NCBI GenBank assembly: GCA_964036295.1
Contig: OZ038472.1
Location: forward strand, 7,896,001-7,960,000
Direction of reading: 5' to 3'
Source: Plumapathes pennacea
Taxonomy: Eukaryota > Cnidaria > Anthozoa > Antipatharia > Myriopathidae
Length of the DNA: 64,000 nucleotides
Part shown: piece by piece, positions 34,072 through 46,300 of the stretch
Layout of the letters: every line of letters starts with the position of its first letter
How positions within the stretch are numbered: the stretch's first letter is position 1
Program-made: the position numbers and the translations under genes
Notes under the pieces: generated by a model
The model's input: only the letters and a program-made list of their open reading frames with translations
Told to the model about the DNA's origin: nothing
Databases searched by the model: none

Positions 34072-34262
34072 CAACGGTAGCCCCGAGTTCAAATCCTCGG
34101 CCACACTATGTAAGTAGCCAACTGGTCAGCCTCCAACCAGTTGGGATTCTTAACAAATTTACGTTCAGCCGTTTGTGATATTTGGTTTCTGCATTTCAAG
34201 TCTCCCCAATTAGCACGGCAGTGCTAAATACATTGAGACTTAAATAAAGTGATTTATCTTTT
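33983..34262 (+). mobile_element. tRNA-derived SINE
   Basis: The head, about 33983-34065, resembles a tRNA with a long variable arm. It has an A-box-like TGTGGCCAAGCAGTG, an anticodon-arm-like GCCGGACGTAAAATCTGG and a B box GGTTCAAGTCC. A non-tRNA body follows, ending in TTAAATAAAGTG and a T-rich stretch next to a (CT)n run. RNA polymerase III would use the two boxes as internal promoter. The parental tRNA looks most like Leu or Ser, an inference from shape only. It is not a functional tRNA gene because the arms do not pair cleanly. Confidence 0.7.
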
Positions 34263-34264
34263 TG

Positions 34265-34268
<4 letters not shown>

Positions 34269-34319
<51 letters not shown>

Positions 34320-34320
34320 A
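34269..34320. repeat. (CT)n-(AT)n microsatellite
   Basis: About 30 bp of CT repeats followed by about 20 bp of AT repeats at the 3' end of the SINE. Confidence 0.95.
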
Positions 34321-34336
34321 GTTAAAGCATACTGAC

Positions 34337-34528
34337 CTTCTTCCTCAGATTCCATATCCTCGGCGTTTTCAGATTTATACACACCGTAGTTTTTTCAGCT
34401 TGTTCAATCATTTCGGTTAAACATCTATTTACGTCACTCTGAAGTGTCTGGTACACAGTAACCAAACTATAGCCTTGGCCAATGTTCTGAAAATTTCTTA
34501 ATAGCAGCGTGTGAAAACACACAAACAT
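34337..34528 (-). CDS. possible first coding exon of a divergent gene
   Basis: On the minus strand an ATG at 34528 opens 64 codons (MFVCFHTLLLRNFQNIGQGY, SLVTVYQTLQSDVNRCLTEM, ...RIWNLRKK). They end in phase 0 at a donor AAGAAG|GTCAGT (GT at 34336-34335). It would diverge from the receptor gene whose 5' end lies near 35.05 kb, a head-to-head arrangement. No homology was recognised and no second exon was found, so this is weak. Confidence 0.2.
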
Positions 34529-34752
34529 CTCCGGTTGAACCTCGTCCCAGGGCCGTGCGAGTGAGGAGACCACGCGGATGGGCCTGGGTACTAAACAAAA
34601 CAAAAACAAAACAAAACAAAAAATCCTGTAGCAGGCAGTTGGGTGTTGACTGACTCCGCACCCGTGGGAAGCTGAGCCTTGTCTAGACTAGAGTAAACAT
34701 GTCCTGGCGGCAACTTTAGCTTCCCTTTATACTTCGGCGCACATGATTATCC

Positions 34753-34964
34753 ACCCCCCCCCCCCCCCCCCCCTCCCGGGATATTTGGGCCGGGCTGTGC
34801 CAAGCACGGTGCAGCTTTTTATTTTTAGGGTAGTTTCGAGTCAAAAAAGCAGTTCAAAGAACCCCCCCCCCCCCCTCCCGGGATATTTGGGCCGGGCTGT
34901 GCCAAGCACGGTGCAGCTTTTTATTTTTAGGGTAGTTTCGAGTCAAAAAAGCAGTTCAAAGAAC
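34753..34964. repeat. tandem duplication starting with poly-C, unit about 104 bp
   Basis: Two units each begin with a run of C, then TCCCGGGATATTTGGGCCGG, GCTGTGCCAAGCACGGTGCA, a T-rich block and CAGTTCAAAGAA. They are nearly identical, so recent. They sit just upstream of the inferred promoter of the receptor gene. Confidence 0.9.
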
Positions 34965-35029
34965 TTTAGTTTCCACTCGCACTTTCCTATCAGGCTAAAA
35001 CTCGCTTTCGCGTTGATAACTGTTTTGTG

Positions 35030-35213
35030 GTGACAACTTCCGGTGAACAAAGCAAAGGCTCACGGGGCTTGTCGTCTTGCTGTGTCTTCGTCGTGAAGAT
35101 TGTTTCATAGTTGCGATGTGTGTGCTCGAAGTCTCATAGAGCTGCTGGAGTGATTGGGAGCCTCAAAGTCTTACCTAGCTACTTTTATCGCCTGCTGGAG
35201 GATCACAGCAGAG
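35030..35213 (+). promoter_or_regulatory. inferred promoter and non-coding first exon of the DDR gene
   Basis: A locally GC/CpG-richer stretch contains ACTTCCGGTG (an ETS-type site) near 35036, and ends in a donor-like CAGAG|GTCAGTGCG at 35213/35214. The next exon candidate begins at 36535 after the acceptor TCTTTTCAG and holds the receptor start codon. No TATA box was seen. RNA evidence is not available, so the transcription start is a guess. Confidence 0.35.
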
Positions 35214-36534
35214 GTCAGTGCGAACATGTGGCAATATGTGCGTTGTAAAGTAATATATACATTTGTCACGGCGGTGGCCTTTTACTTGTTGAATTGTACA
35301 CAACATATTTCTGTAGATAACACCGCTTGATTACGTTTACGGCATTTCTTTTCACCCAAACGAGTGTATTGATCAGTGTATACACGATGGTCGAAGAGTT
35401 CGAAAGAACAAATTTTGAACTGAAATTGTTCATAACCCGATGCTTCAAGAAAATGGCCGCATTTTCTGTTATGGGGTTTTCTGATCAGCACATAAATATG
35501 TCGTAGTGTTGCCAAACCTTCATCTTCCAAGTCGGAACCTTTTATCCCTTCCAATTGTGGTTGACATGAACGCCATTAGCGTCCAGAAGAATGCGATTGA
35601 AAAAATTAATTATTAAAGTGTGGTGTTTTGAGGGGCGATGAAATGTATACTTTCACGAAAGAGACAAGTTGCGTTTAGGATGTCAATACTTGCACGCATC
35701 ATTTCGCTTCTTTTTATGATTTCACAAGCAATATCAATCACGGAATTCAATGCAGACAATAGTTCGGTCAGGCACTTTCGGATTTCCGTTTGGTAATGCA
35801 TGCATCGGGAGCAAGTAATCGACAATTTTGTCAGAGAACTGGCGTTTTGAGTTTTGTGAGAATTGTGATAGCAGTATTTATTTTTGATATTTTATAAGTG
35901 TGCAACTTGTGGTAGCGTTGCTTTGACGAATTTTTTGCGCGTGATCGATTTTCTGCAAATCCCTTGTGACTTCTGATCCGCACCGTTGTAGCAGCATGTG
36001 GCGCTGTTTTCGTCTGTCGCGTTTTTCTTACTTCTCACTTGAGTATTTGTGTGAAATAACTGTACATAAAAAATAATACTGAAATTAACCACGTTTCACG
36101 TTTCATGTGTAAAATAATAATTTCTTGCATCGCCACAGCGGACGTACGACTGTTCGTGATGATATTGTAAATTTTTGCCAGGTAAAGAAATATAGAAGTT
36201 GAAGAAGCAGAATAATATTTAGCACTAATTTGAAATTACCATTTTTCTAAGCATATCAAGAAATCAGAAACAGACAATGCCTACATACATTTCCCTAGTA
36301 ATTTAGTATATTTATTGTGGATCAACACTGCTTGAGCTAGCCACATAATAATGTATAGCTGTATATTTTTTATAAACCATGAGGATACAGCTACAATGCT
36401 GTAAGAATGTGTCTACTTACAGCTGAATATGCTGGGCGGAGCCTCCCCATATAAAAATTCTTCAGTTCTTAGTGACATCTAACTGCCCAACCCCCCATCT
36501 CAATTTGTGTACTTTAACTTTTGGCTCTTTTCAG
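35214..36534 (+). other. inferred 5' UTR intron of the DDR gene
   Basis: AT-rich and without supported coding regions. It is bounded by the candidate donor at 35214 and the acceptor TTTTCAG ending at 36534. Confidence 0.35.
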
Positions 36535-36561
36535 GAACCCTGCTGAAGTACCTGTCATGAC

Positions 36562-39500
36562 ATGTCACCTGCTGTGTGTACATCTGTGTTTTTCTTTGCC
36601 CTTATCAATGGCCTATCTTCTAAGGAGCTTGCCTCTGCTGGTAAGGAGTGACAGTAGTGACTGACCTTATATTTAGTAGTCTGGACTGCCTCTTGATGCA
36701 TGCTGAGTTACTTTTAATTTTGTGTTTTTAGCTGTGGGATTGTGAGGTTTTAAAATCACTTTGTTCCTCCCTATGTCCATCTGTTGTCAACAATGGATTT
36801 CCAAATAAAGCAGTTGCAGTTTTCCAAATTAGGGCATGACGAAGGTCGCGTTACAGGGTGTGTTGAGCAACGCAGTTTTAAAAGCAAGATGTTGTCGTAG
36901 TTGCAACTGTGTTTTTGTTCGGAGTGTGTTCTCATTTTGAAGATTTTCATGCGTTCGAAGTTTGTTTGGCCATTGATTCTGAGCTTGGTTGTGTTTCACT
37001 CTGCTGTGTTTTGCATTGTTATTGCAACATTTTGGCGCTGTGCCAGGAAGGTTGAACAATCAGTGGCACCAATGGCATTCTTAATATATGGGTCATTCCA
37101 CAGTATTTGGTAATGTTACGGAGGGGAAAATCAGAGCATTTCAAGGCCTCAAAATTTGACAAATTCCACAACAGCCAAATAAAATGCATACGGTATCATA
37201 GAGATTTGGGGATGCTACAACTTGAATATGTTTTAAACTACGGGGCTTTTATGCTGGCAGCACTAAGGGGTGAAATTTGCCTGTTACAGAGGGGAATCAG
37301 AGAATTTGCATTTTTCACTAGTTTGTTTTTGCTCTCAAATTTCTCTGAGTTTGCAGCATGGATTGAAACCAGAGTATGCTCTGATTATTTGACAGTGCAT
37401 ATGCTATTAATTGATTGCAATAAAAAAATTGAATTGTTTGCCATTATTCAGTAAGTGCATCTTTTTTGTAAGGATGTTCCGTTACGGAGGGGAACTTTTT
37501 GTCCACATCAAGTTAGCATATATATTTTTATTTAAGAATATGTTTTTTAGTTTAGAATGTATATACTGGTATATGTTGTCAGTTCAGAATACATGTCTTC
37601 AGTTTAGAATCTATGTTATCAACGTGGACAATCTATTTATCATTTATAATAGAAATATGAAGTGTTTGTAATATTGTCCATATGGACGCCCCATAACCTT
37701 GCCCTCCATAACAATTTCCCCTCCGTAACAAAATTTTCCCCTCCATAACAAATTTCAAATTGCAATATTTTGATCAATAAACTTTGTCCAGTTTTACTGG
37801 TTATCTCATCTGAACACTCCCACTTCAAATTGGAACTTCACAAAGTATGACATGCCAGGCCACATTACACTAGGAATAAAATAAACTTTTCCAACTAAAT
37901 TTGTTACAGAGGGGAAAATGGTACTTTAGCTGCATTCTGGATTTTTGCTGAAAATTTTTTGCTGGATTCCATTCACTTTTTTATAATGTTAGTATGAAGT
38001 ACTTTATGTCTTTACCACCTTGGTTTCTGTTTCTCCTAAAATGCCTCCTATAGAATATAAAACTTATTTCCCCTCCGTAACGGCATTTTTTTTAGTTATG
38101 CATATAATTTATGATAATTTATGCATGATGTCACATGATGATTAAATTTTTGGGCCCGCCTGACTCAAATTTAACTCTTCTACTTTTCAAATATGTCAGT
38201 TTTGTCTTCTTGCTGTTTACTTTTTCCTACTCATATTTTTGTCCAAAATACTGCGGAATGACCCATATTTTAAATAAACAAATCTGAAGCCATTGGAGTA
38301 TCCGTCAAAATTTCTGTAGTGACAGTAAATATGGCTTGAAAGATACTAGGCCGAAAAGATATTGAATCTCTTGGCTATAAAAAAAAGCCAAAAATATCCA
38401 TTTCCAGTGAATGTTTACAAGTTTATACAGTATGCAAATTAGTCAGATATTTTAATTCTTGGTTTGCATGTGACGTCATAAAAAGCCATCTCAAAAGTAA
38501 CGTATCCTATAAGTCCAATACACTGATATGTTCAAGACTATTATGCCTTAAGACTTAAAGCAAAATTCTGGTTCAATACAAAATATCTATCAGAAGCTAT
38601 GGATGTTTGAATACCGTGACAACAAAGCCGTGTGACACGCGCATGGCCGACTAAAAACGTGCTTGTGTCTGAATCATAAAGTTTTCCTTCACAAAACATT
38701 TTAAAATTGGCACTGCGAAAGATGTGAAGTAACCTAACATCAAGCTGAGTCAGAGATCAGCTTCATTTCGTGTTCTGAGTTCCACTAACATAGCGGCCGC
38801 ATGCTGCCTTGTGTGAGGGTTTTCAAAACTGAGACACTATAAAATCAAATACATGTTTCAGCAAAAGTGGAAGCCTGCAGAAATGGATCAGAGGTCGCGC
38901 TTACGCAAAAAACCTGCGTATTTTACGCAGAAAATATCTTCTGTACGCAGTTTGCTGATGAGAGTGCGTTTATGGTACGCACTTTAATGGTTTTGAGGTA
39001 AAATGTGTGTATGCCGAAATCCTCATAGACAAGCTGAACATAGCAAAACAATCATCAGATTCACAGAAACGAAAGTAGACAAACTCAAATCCGCACCATT
39101 TTCGTGAACGCCGTGCATGCACTCATTTAGTCATGCACCGACAGCCAACAGCAAATATTTACGGCTCAGGCACATGCGTTTTTTACATGTGAATCCCCTC
39201 GCATATTATTTCAGCTGGGTGGTTTGGGTTATATAATACCTATGCCTTGTTTATGAGGAATCTAATGATGATCACCATGGAAGGCCCTCGATCGCCAGAT
39301 GCAGATGATTTACACCACGCGGCTTGCCAGGAGTTTTCTCTCTGTAAAACAAGGCAGAAGTTCTACCGTTCATGGTTGGATTGAATTGTTTACCCTTTTA
39401 AAAGAAGCTTCAAATCGCCTTCGAACACACATTCTGCAGTTCGTAGTTCTTGACGAAAATGAAAAACTACAGTAAAATGTTTTGCTATTGGCACACCTTA

Positions 39501-40315
39501 GCTTGGCCTTGCCACTTTAAAGTTACGAAGTTAGTGAGTATGAAGTTTTTTCTGCAAAAACATTTTTTCGGCTTCAGTTACAGTTTATTTTTCAGATTTT
39601 GAGTTTGTTGAACTTGTAATGTTACAATGATTAATACGCTTCATTATAGAGCCGCTCAACTTCATGGGTTGTTCTGCAGTCATTTAGATGTACCTGGTTC
39701 CCGTTATTGGAATTATTTATTTGATTTTGGCCATACACAATTTTAGGATTGGCATGCGTACGCGCTATGCATTTTTCCAAACATTAGCGCGATCACTGAA
39801 TGGATGCAAACTTCCACATTCCTAAAATTGAGCAAATTTTACAATGTGGCCTTGAGCCAGTTCTATTAAAAACCTACTCCCGCAAAAAAAAAGTACTTTT
39901 TACCAATTCGCGAGCTCACAGCTGCCTTGCTGCTTTGATTAGGTTGTGCAGTGCCTCTTGGTATGCAAAATGGCAGAATCTCAGAGCAGCAGCTGAGTGC
40001 ATCGTCACATTACAGTGCCTCAACGTTAGTCAAGTATGCTCGCCTAAACACCACAGAGGGTTTTGGATGGTGCCCAAACCAGGGACCTAAATGGTACCCA
40101 GTTCAGAATGGTACTGAGGCACATTATGACCAGTATTTGCAGGTGAAGTTTAGCCAACCCTTGAGAATAACAGCTATTGAGGTACAGGGAAGAGGAGTGG
40201 GTCATCAAGAGTATCTGGCAAAATTTCATGTGAATTATACTATGGACAAGTCTCAGTGGAAGGAAGCCATTAATTATCACACAGGGGATGCGGTGAGTTT
40301 CTGCATACTTACACA

Positions 40316-40377
<62 letters not shown>

Positions 40378-43300
40378 GTTGCTTGTTATGTTCACTGGTT
40401 TTAATCTCTAGGAACAGGGCCCAGTTTTTCAAAGCACGATTAGGCTAATCCTGGATTAGGTGTAAACTTCCTTGTCATTTATAAGCCTAAAAACGTGAAA
40501 GTTTCATCCACAACAACTTTCTTGATAACGTTGTGAGCTTTAACAAGCTTTTTAATCCATCTTCGAACAAAATCCTGCAGTATATTGGCAGAGAGGTCGA
40601 GAGAAAGAATTTCGTTAATCCTGGATTAGCTTAATCGACTTTCGAAAAACTGGGCCCAGGTTGAAAGAATTTAATCTTCTTGTAGCAGCAGGGACCCATT
40701 CTATTGCTTTTGTTTCTGATCGGCCAAGAGAATGCTCTAAACTTGTTTGGACCAATCTGAAAGTGTAGTAAATGCAAAATTTAGAAGCATCTTCTATTAT
40801 TAAATAAGATGAATATTAGAGTTATCTGATTGGCAAGCACTGATGAAGGCCACATGCAGTTATCATTACTTAGTATTTCACATAAATTTGTAAGAACACC
40901 TAAGAAGTGGAGAATAACTCTGCAGTGTCATGCTTTTCTACACTTCTGTCTTGTTTCTTTCAAATTTCCAAGTTCTTCAATCTGTAACTCAATGTAGCAT
41001 GCTGTTTTGTGCACTATATTTCTTTAACAAAGTGCTTATCCCAGGGGCAAATTTGACTTTGACCCACTGATGTTGTGCTGTAGGTTCATAAAAGCTTCAG
41101 AAGAAACTACAGACCAGTATAATCACTTTTTGCTGCTGGAAGATAATTTAATGATACACTTTTCTTTACAGGAATTTTCAGGTGCAATAAAAACAACCAG
41201 ACGTATGTTTATACCAGAACTGCTTGCAGACACCATTCGCATAATTCCTAAAATCTACCTAATAAACCAAGTTTGCTTCAGGCTAGAGCTTTATGGCTGT
41301 GAACTAGATGATAATGGTAAGTCATGACTTCAAGCAGTTTATTGTGCTGCAGCAAACCCCAAATATCCTATTTTGTGCAACTTGGCTAAGTTTTTGTTTT
41401 ATAGTTTCCCTATTTTTGTACAGTTATTATAGTCATTGGAGGTGTTGAAATGAATAACGCTCAATCAGCAAGAAAATGTGATATGTTGACAGAATAATTC
41501 ATGGGCTCATTTGGGACACAGGCGATTTTACAAAAAAAAAAACATGATTTTACAGCTCAAAAATTGTACATAATTTGCAATGCTTAGTTTATAATTTTGA
41601 GGCCAGTACTGGTAACTGTTTTAGATCCCATTGTTACTCTTTGCTAAAATGTAGCTAGACAAAAAAGATGAATTTTCGTCAAACTGGTCTTGATGTCCAA
41701 GGGGGGAAACCATCCTGATTTTCTCATCAGTTGTTTATGAACTCTTTAAATGGCTTTGGTGATTACTAGTACTGTCAAAATTGGTCATAGCTAATCAGAG
41801 ATAAATAAGAACCAACACTAGAAGGTGGTACAAAAAAAGAAATCTTGGTACAGTACAATGAAAAGCCTTAATTGTTTACAAAGTGAAGGAAAAGAATGCA
41901 TTATAGCATTATGAATGATTTCGATGAAACTAATTATATTTAACCACTGTCTGAAAAGTTATCAAACAATCATTGAAAGATGTATCCTTCCACAAGAAAA
42001 TATCCAAAAAGTTTGGAAACCCTTGTATTCATCTCCAAGAGTCTAAGAAGAGTTGAATCATCTACAGTCAAAGCTCTTGTAGGCGACCACCTGAGGAATT
42101 TGAAGAATGGTTGTAACTGGAGCTGGTCGCTTACAAGAATGGGCTCTCATAAGCGACCACACGCTCGAACAGTAGAGGCCGCTTTCTCACAAGAGCTTTT
42201 AGCATTAAGCCACTCAGATGCTCCACCCAAAACTCCCTTGAACTTTTAATTCCAGATTTTATCAAACAAACCATTAGCACAATATTTCACCATTACTGTA
42301 AATGTGATCAAGTAGTGTTCACTTGACTAAGACGAGAGCTTAAAACTAAGGAAAAGACCAGTTGGTTATTCCCAAAAGTCGTCACAGTCCCTTAAGAGAG
42401 CTTTTAAATACAGAGTTTGAGTGACAATTCAAAGGGGGTTTTACAATGATGGTTGCAAGGAGGGCTTTGACTGTAATTTGAATCAGAGTGAAATTTTATG
42501 AAAATGTGCTCTGTTGCCTGTGTATTTCATAGTTTGGTAAGATTGAGTCTTCTGATCATGCCTATCTTCATTTGTAGGTCTTACATCATACAGCTTGTTG
42601 CAAGGCAATGTCTTGGATGGAAAGTATAATTTGAGCGACTATTCGTACAGTGGAGTTACTCAAGGGCCTACTTTATTATCTGGCCAGGGTGTTTTAACAG
42701 ATCACAGTCTGGCTTCTGATTACTACAGAGACAACAGTGGCCTGGGCTGGATTGGCTGGCAGCGATTGAAAACTCCCAGTCCATACGTTACCTTCACTTT
42801 CCTCAAACCTCGGTTGTTTCAAACTGTAACATTTCATTGCAATGTCAGGACACAAGCCAAAGTTGAACTGTTCTCTGCTGTCAGTGTGAAGTTCAGTTTA
42901 AATGATACTTTTACTGCAGCACTGGTGAAGTACGAGCCTCCTAATATCAACAGTGCACATGGGTGGCTTAGCTATAATGTCACTGTTGATTTGTGTGGAA
43001 ACCAAGCTAAGTTTGTTCGCTTTGACTTCCAATACCGTTCAGAGTGGATTTTACTCAGTGAAGTCATCTTTGTGACAGGTAAAGTACAGTATTTACTAAC
43101 AAAGAGTTCTCTCTATTTTACTTGCACTAATATATGCTACAGAAATAAGGAGATGTCACAGTGTTATGAATCGATTATGGATTAATCAATTATTGATTAC
43201 CCCTGTGGGTAAGGTGGAATGCCAGCTCCCATATATAACCCAGAATTATAGGACGGTATGTCCTGCCCAACAGGTATCGATTTCAAGCATTTTAGTTTGA

Positions 43301-46300
43301 AGTACAGTAGAGCTTTGATTTTGTCTATTTGGTCTGTAAAAAAGGTAGTGAATTTTGCTTATTTTAGTAATTTTTGGGATACAGGGCTGAAATAGCGCAA
43401 AAAAATTGGTATACAGGGGCCAATTCATTAAAGCCTTTACAGGTGTAATTTACAAGTTAGACTAATTCGTCTGCACGTTAAAACACACTTCAATCCAATA
43501 CCATGGCCAAAAACTGTTATGGTTATGCATGTAACACCAGTATCTAATATTTTGCAGACTTTTGCTTGATAAGAGTCCGTTTAGTGGTGTTTGAATAATG
43601 GTCCGACTTGTAAAATACACATGTAAATGTTTATTGAATTGGCCCCAGGTCCGAAAAGGGTAAATTTGGGGATACAGGTCTGAAATAGCGTCGAACAAAT
43701 CACATATTTTTGTCTGAACTAGGGTAAGGGTTTTCAGAACCGGGGGCGCACTCCAACCCAAAACAATGAGTACCTTCCAATCCAATAAAGCATCCACAAG
43801 TATATCTTATAAGTTGGACCAATTTGTCATTTTTTGTTCTACTAAGCGCTCTGATAATAGGTGTGAGGTATTCTGTGGTTGCTCCTTGAATTGGCCGTTG
43901 GTGTTTTCTCATAGATTCTGCCGGCTCACAGGAAAGGCCTCGCTGTTCCCCTTACACCACCACCCCAACAACAAGTGCTGTCAATGTGAGTGATGCGACG
44001 GCTGGAACAAATTCCCGTAAGTAGGACCAGCGGAGTTCAACTTTGTGTCGTAGAGAAGGACGCCAAAATGACATCCGTAGTCACGCACGCTAGAGGCCCT
44101 GTTTACACAAGCTCGGGTTGGGTGCCAGTCTGGTGCTACAATCATGGTCAAAACTGTTGGGACGATTTCAAGTTTACCCCCTACCCCCCCCCCCCCCCCC
44201 CCACTCAATGTTGGGTACTTGAGCACGGTTCGGCTCATAGCTGCACCATGGGCCAACATTGGATGGAGGGGAGGGGGAGGGACTTGAAAACAAGAAATAT
44301 AAGATCCCCACAGGTTGTACGGATTTAAATTGTGCTCCGGATGTGCGTAAGAGGAGCGTCCCGACGACTTTTGACCATGATTGTAGCTTTAAGCCAGTGA
44401 ATATGCCCTCATGGGAGATCTTGAACTTTGTGATCCGACTGACACAAATGACGAGAAATTAAAGAGAAGTTGATGTTATAAAAAGCACATAAAAGTTGCA
44501 TTGTTTCACTAGATATGGCGTGGTCTTCTAAATGTGACTCACTGATCAACTGATCAACTTTGCAGGTGAGGGGAGTGCATTTAATGTAGGCTCGATAATA
44601 GGCATCGTCTTTGCAGCCATTGTGGTGCTGCTGTGCGTGCTGTTGGTCATCTACTGGCGTCGTCATGACTGCCGGCTGTCACGTGTTCAGAAGCCTTTCA
44701 GCTCGTTCATTCACGTTGAGTTGAAGCCTGTTAGCAGACAGCAGAGTACGCTTCGGCGCAACTCACATCTCGGCGGGAGCATCGACAGCAATGAGGGGAC
44801 GATTGGAAGCTTTAAGGGTGACGTCACTGCCTGTCCAATCTACGCTAGCATTCAGGACCACTTGGACAAGAACGGCAAAGGTCCGCCACCTCCACCTGCG
44901 CCACTAGGTAGTGAAAATTTCAGCATGTTTTTGTAGTTGATATATGTGCTGAAATCCGTATTAGCGTTCGATTTATCCATGTTGGCTTTATCTGGTTTCT
45001 TCCACATTAAGGTAATTCAGTAATGACCAAATTACTTCTCTCTCAAGCGTTTGCCAAAGTAAATGTCAGTATTTTGTTCAACTGAACAACTTGATAAAAC
45101 TGGAAACCAACGGAACGTTTTGAGGGAGAAATCTCCCAGCATAAAGGCTTACATAGTGCCATACTATCATACTGTAGCCCCCCCCCCCCCCCCCCCGGAG
45201 GGGGGGTACTCCCTAAGTGGACTATACGGGGAGGCTCCACCCGAAAGAGGCACCTTTTTCAGGCTGAAGGTATGTGAAAGGGGTGCATTTTTTAGGCTAG
45301 AGGTATATCGTTTTGCTTCAACCCTGTCGGTAAGACTTAATGTGCCCTAAGTTAATTCTAATGGTACAGAAAAGGATGAAGTGTTTGTGCTGCAGGTATA
45401 TGAAAGGGGTACCATTTTCAGAAAGGTATATCAAAGGGGTACCATTTTAAGGTCGCCCACGAAGTGGGGCGAGCTTAAAGGAGTCGCGATGTCCCTCCAG
45501 CCTTCTGTGTCAACAATGAACTTCCAAATAAGGATTTTGTCAATTCCAAATTTGGGCATGATCGCGTTACGCGTTATAATAGCAGTTGTCCAAGTAGGTT
45601 TTGTGCGGGAGCTTTTCTGGAACTCGTCATTCTGGTGGTCAAGCATTCGAAGTTTGCTTGGTCACTGAGCCTAAAAGTTTCCGCGAACGTAGATTACATT
45701 GTGATTATTAAGGCACGAAAATATAACGCCGTTGAGCGCAGACGCTGAAGACACTGAAATTATAGGTCAAACTGCATGACTATACTGTTATCATGAAGTG
45801 CAGCCATTTCGTTGTTTTTAAACGAAAACCAGCCGCTGAATGAGGGTGCAACAGCAGCTTGTGAACTTGAAATGTTTGACGAACGCTCGCGTTACTATTT
45901 GAATGGAGTGGTAAGGGTAAATAAAGTCAATTTATATTCAGAAGCGACTCGACCAGAGAACCGTCGCATATTCTTTTACGCAAACTTCGAAGACTCTTGG
46001 AAAAAAAGAAACAACGTCGCATGTCCTTAAACTTGAAACTCGGCCAAAAGAAGAACTGCACAGTTTTCTCTACATGTGTATTTAGTTTGGATGCAGCCCA
46101 GGCGTAGTATCATGGCTTCTGATAAATTTGTAGGTGTCAAATACTAGCTGTGCATGATACTGGATACTGGAAGAAGAATTCAAAAGTGAATATAATTGAC
46201 CAAAACCGCAAGTACAGTTGTCAAGTGTATCAGATTTCCCTAAAATTTATTTAACTTGAAACTCGGCCAAAAGAAGAAAGGCATAGTTTTTATTGCGCAC

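Noticed and set aside
39951-39952. acceptor at GTGCAG (39951) for the discoidin exon
   Set aside because: Would drop the conserved Cys before PLGM; the acceptor GATTAG at 39942 keeps it and fits the signal-peptide exon phase.
43986-43991. donor GTGAGT for receptor exon 5
   Set aside because: Would end in phase 0 and put a stop in the transmembrane exon; the downstream GTAAGT at 44017 gives matching phase 1.
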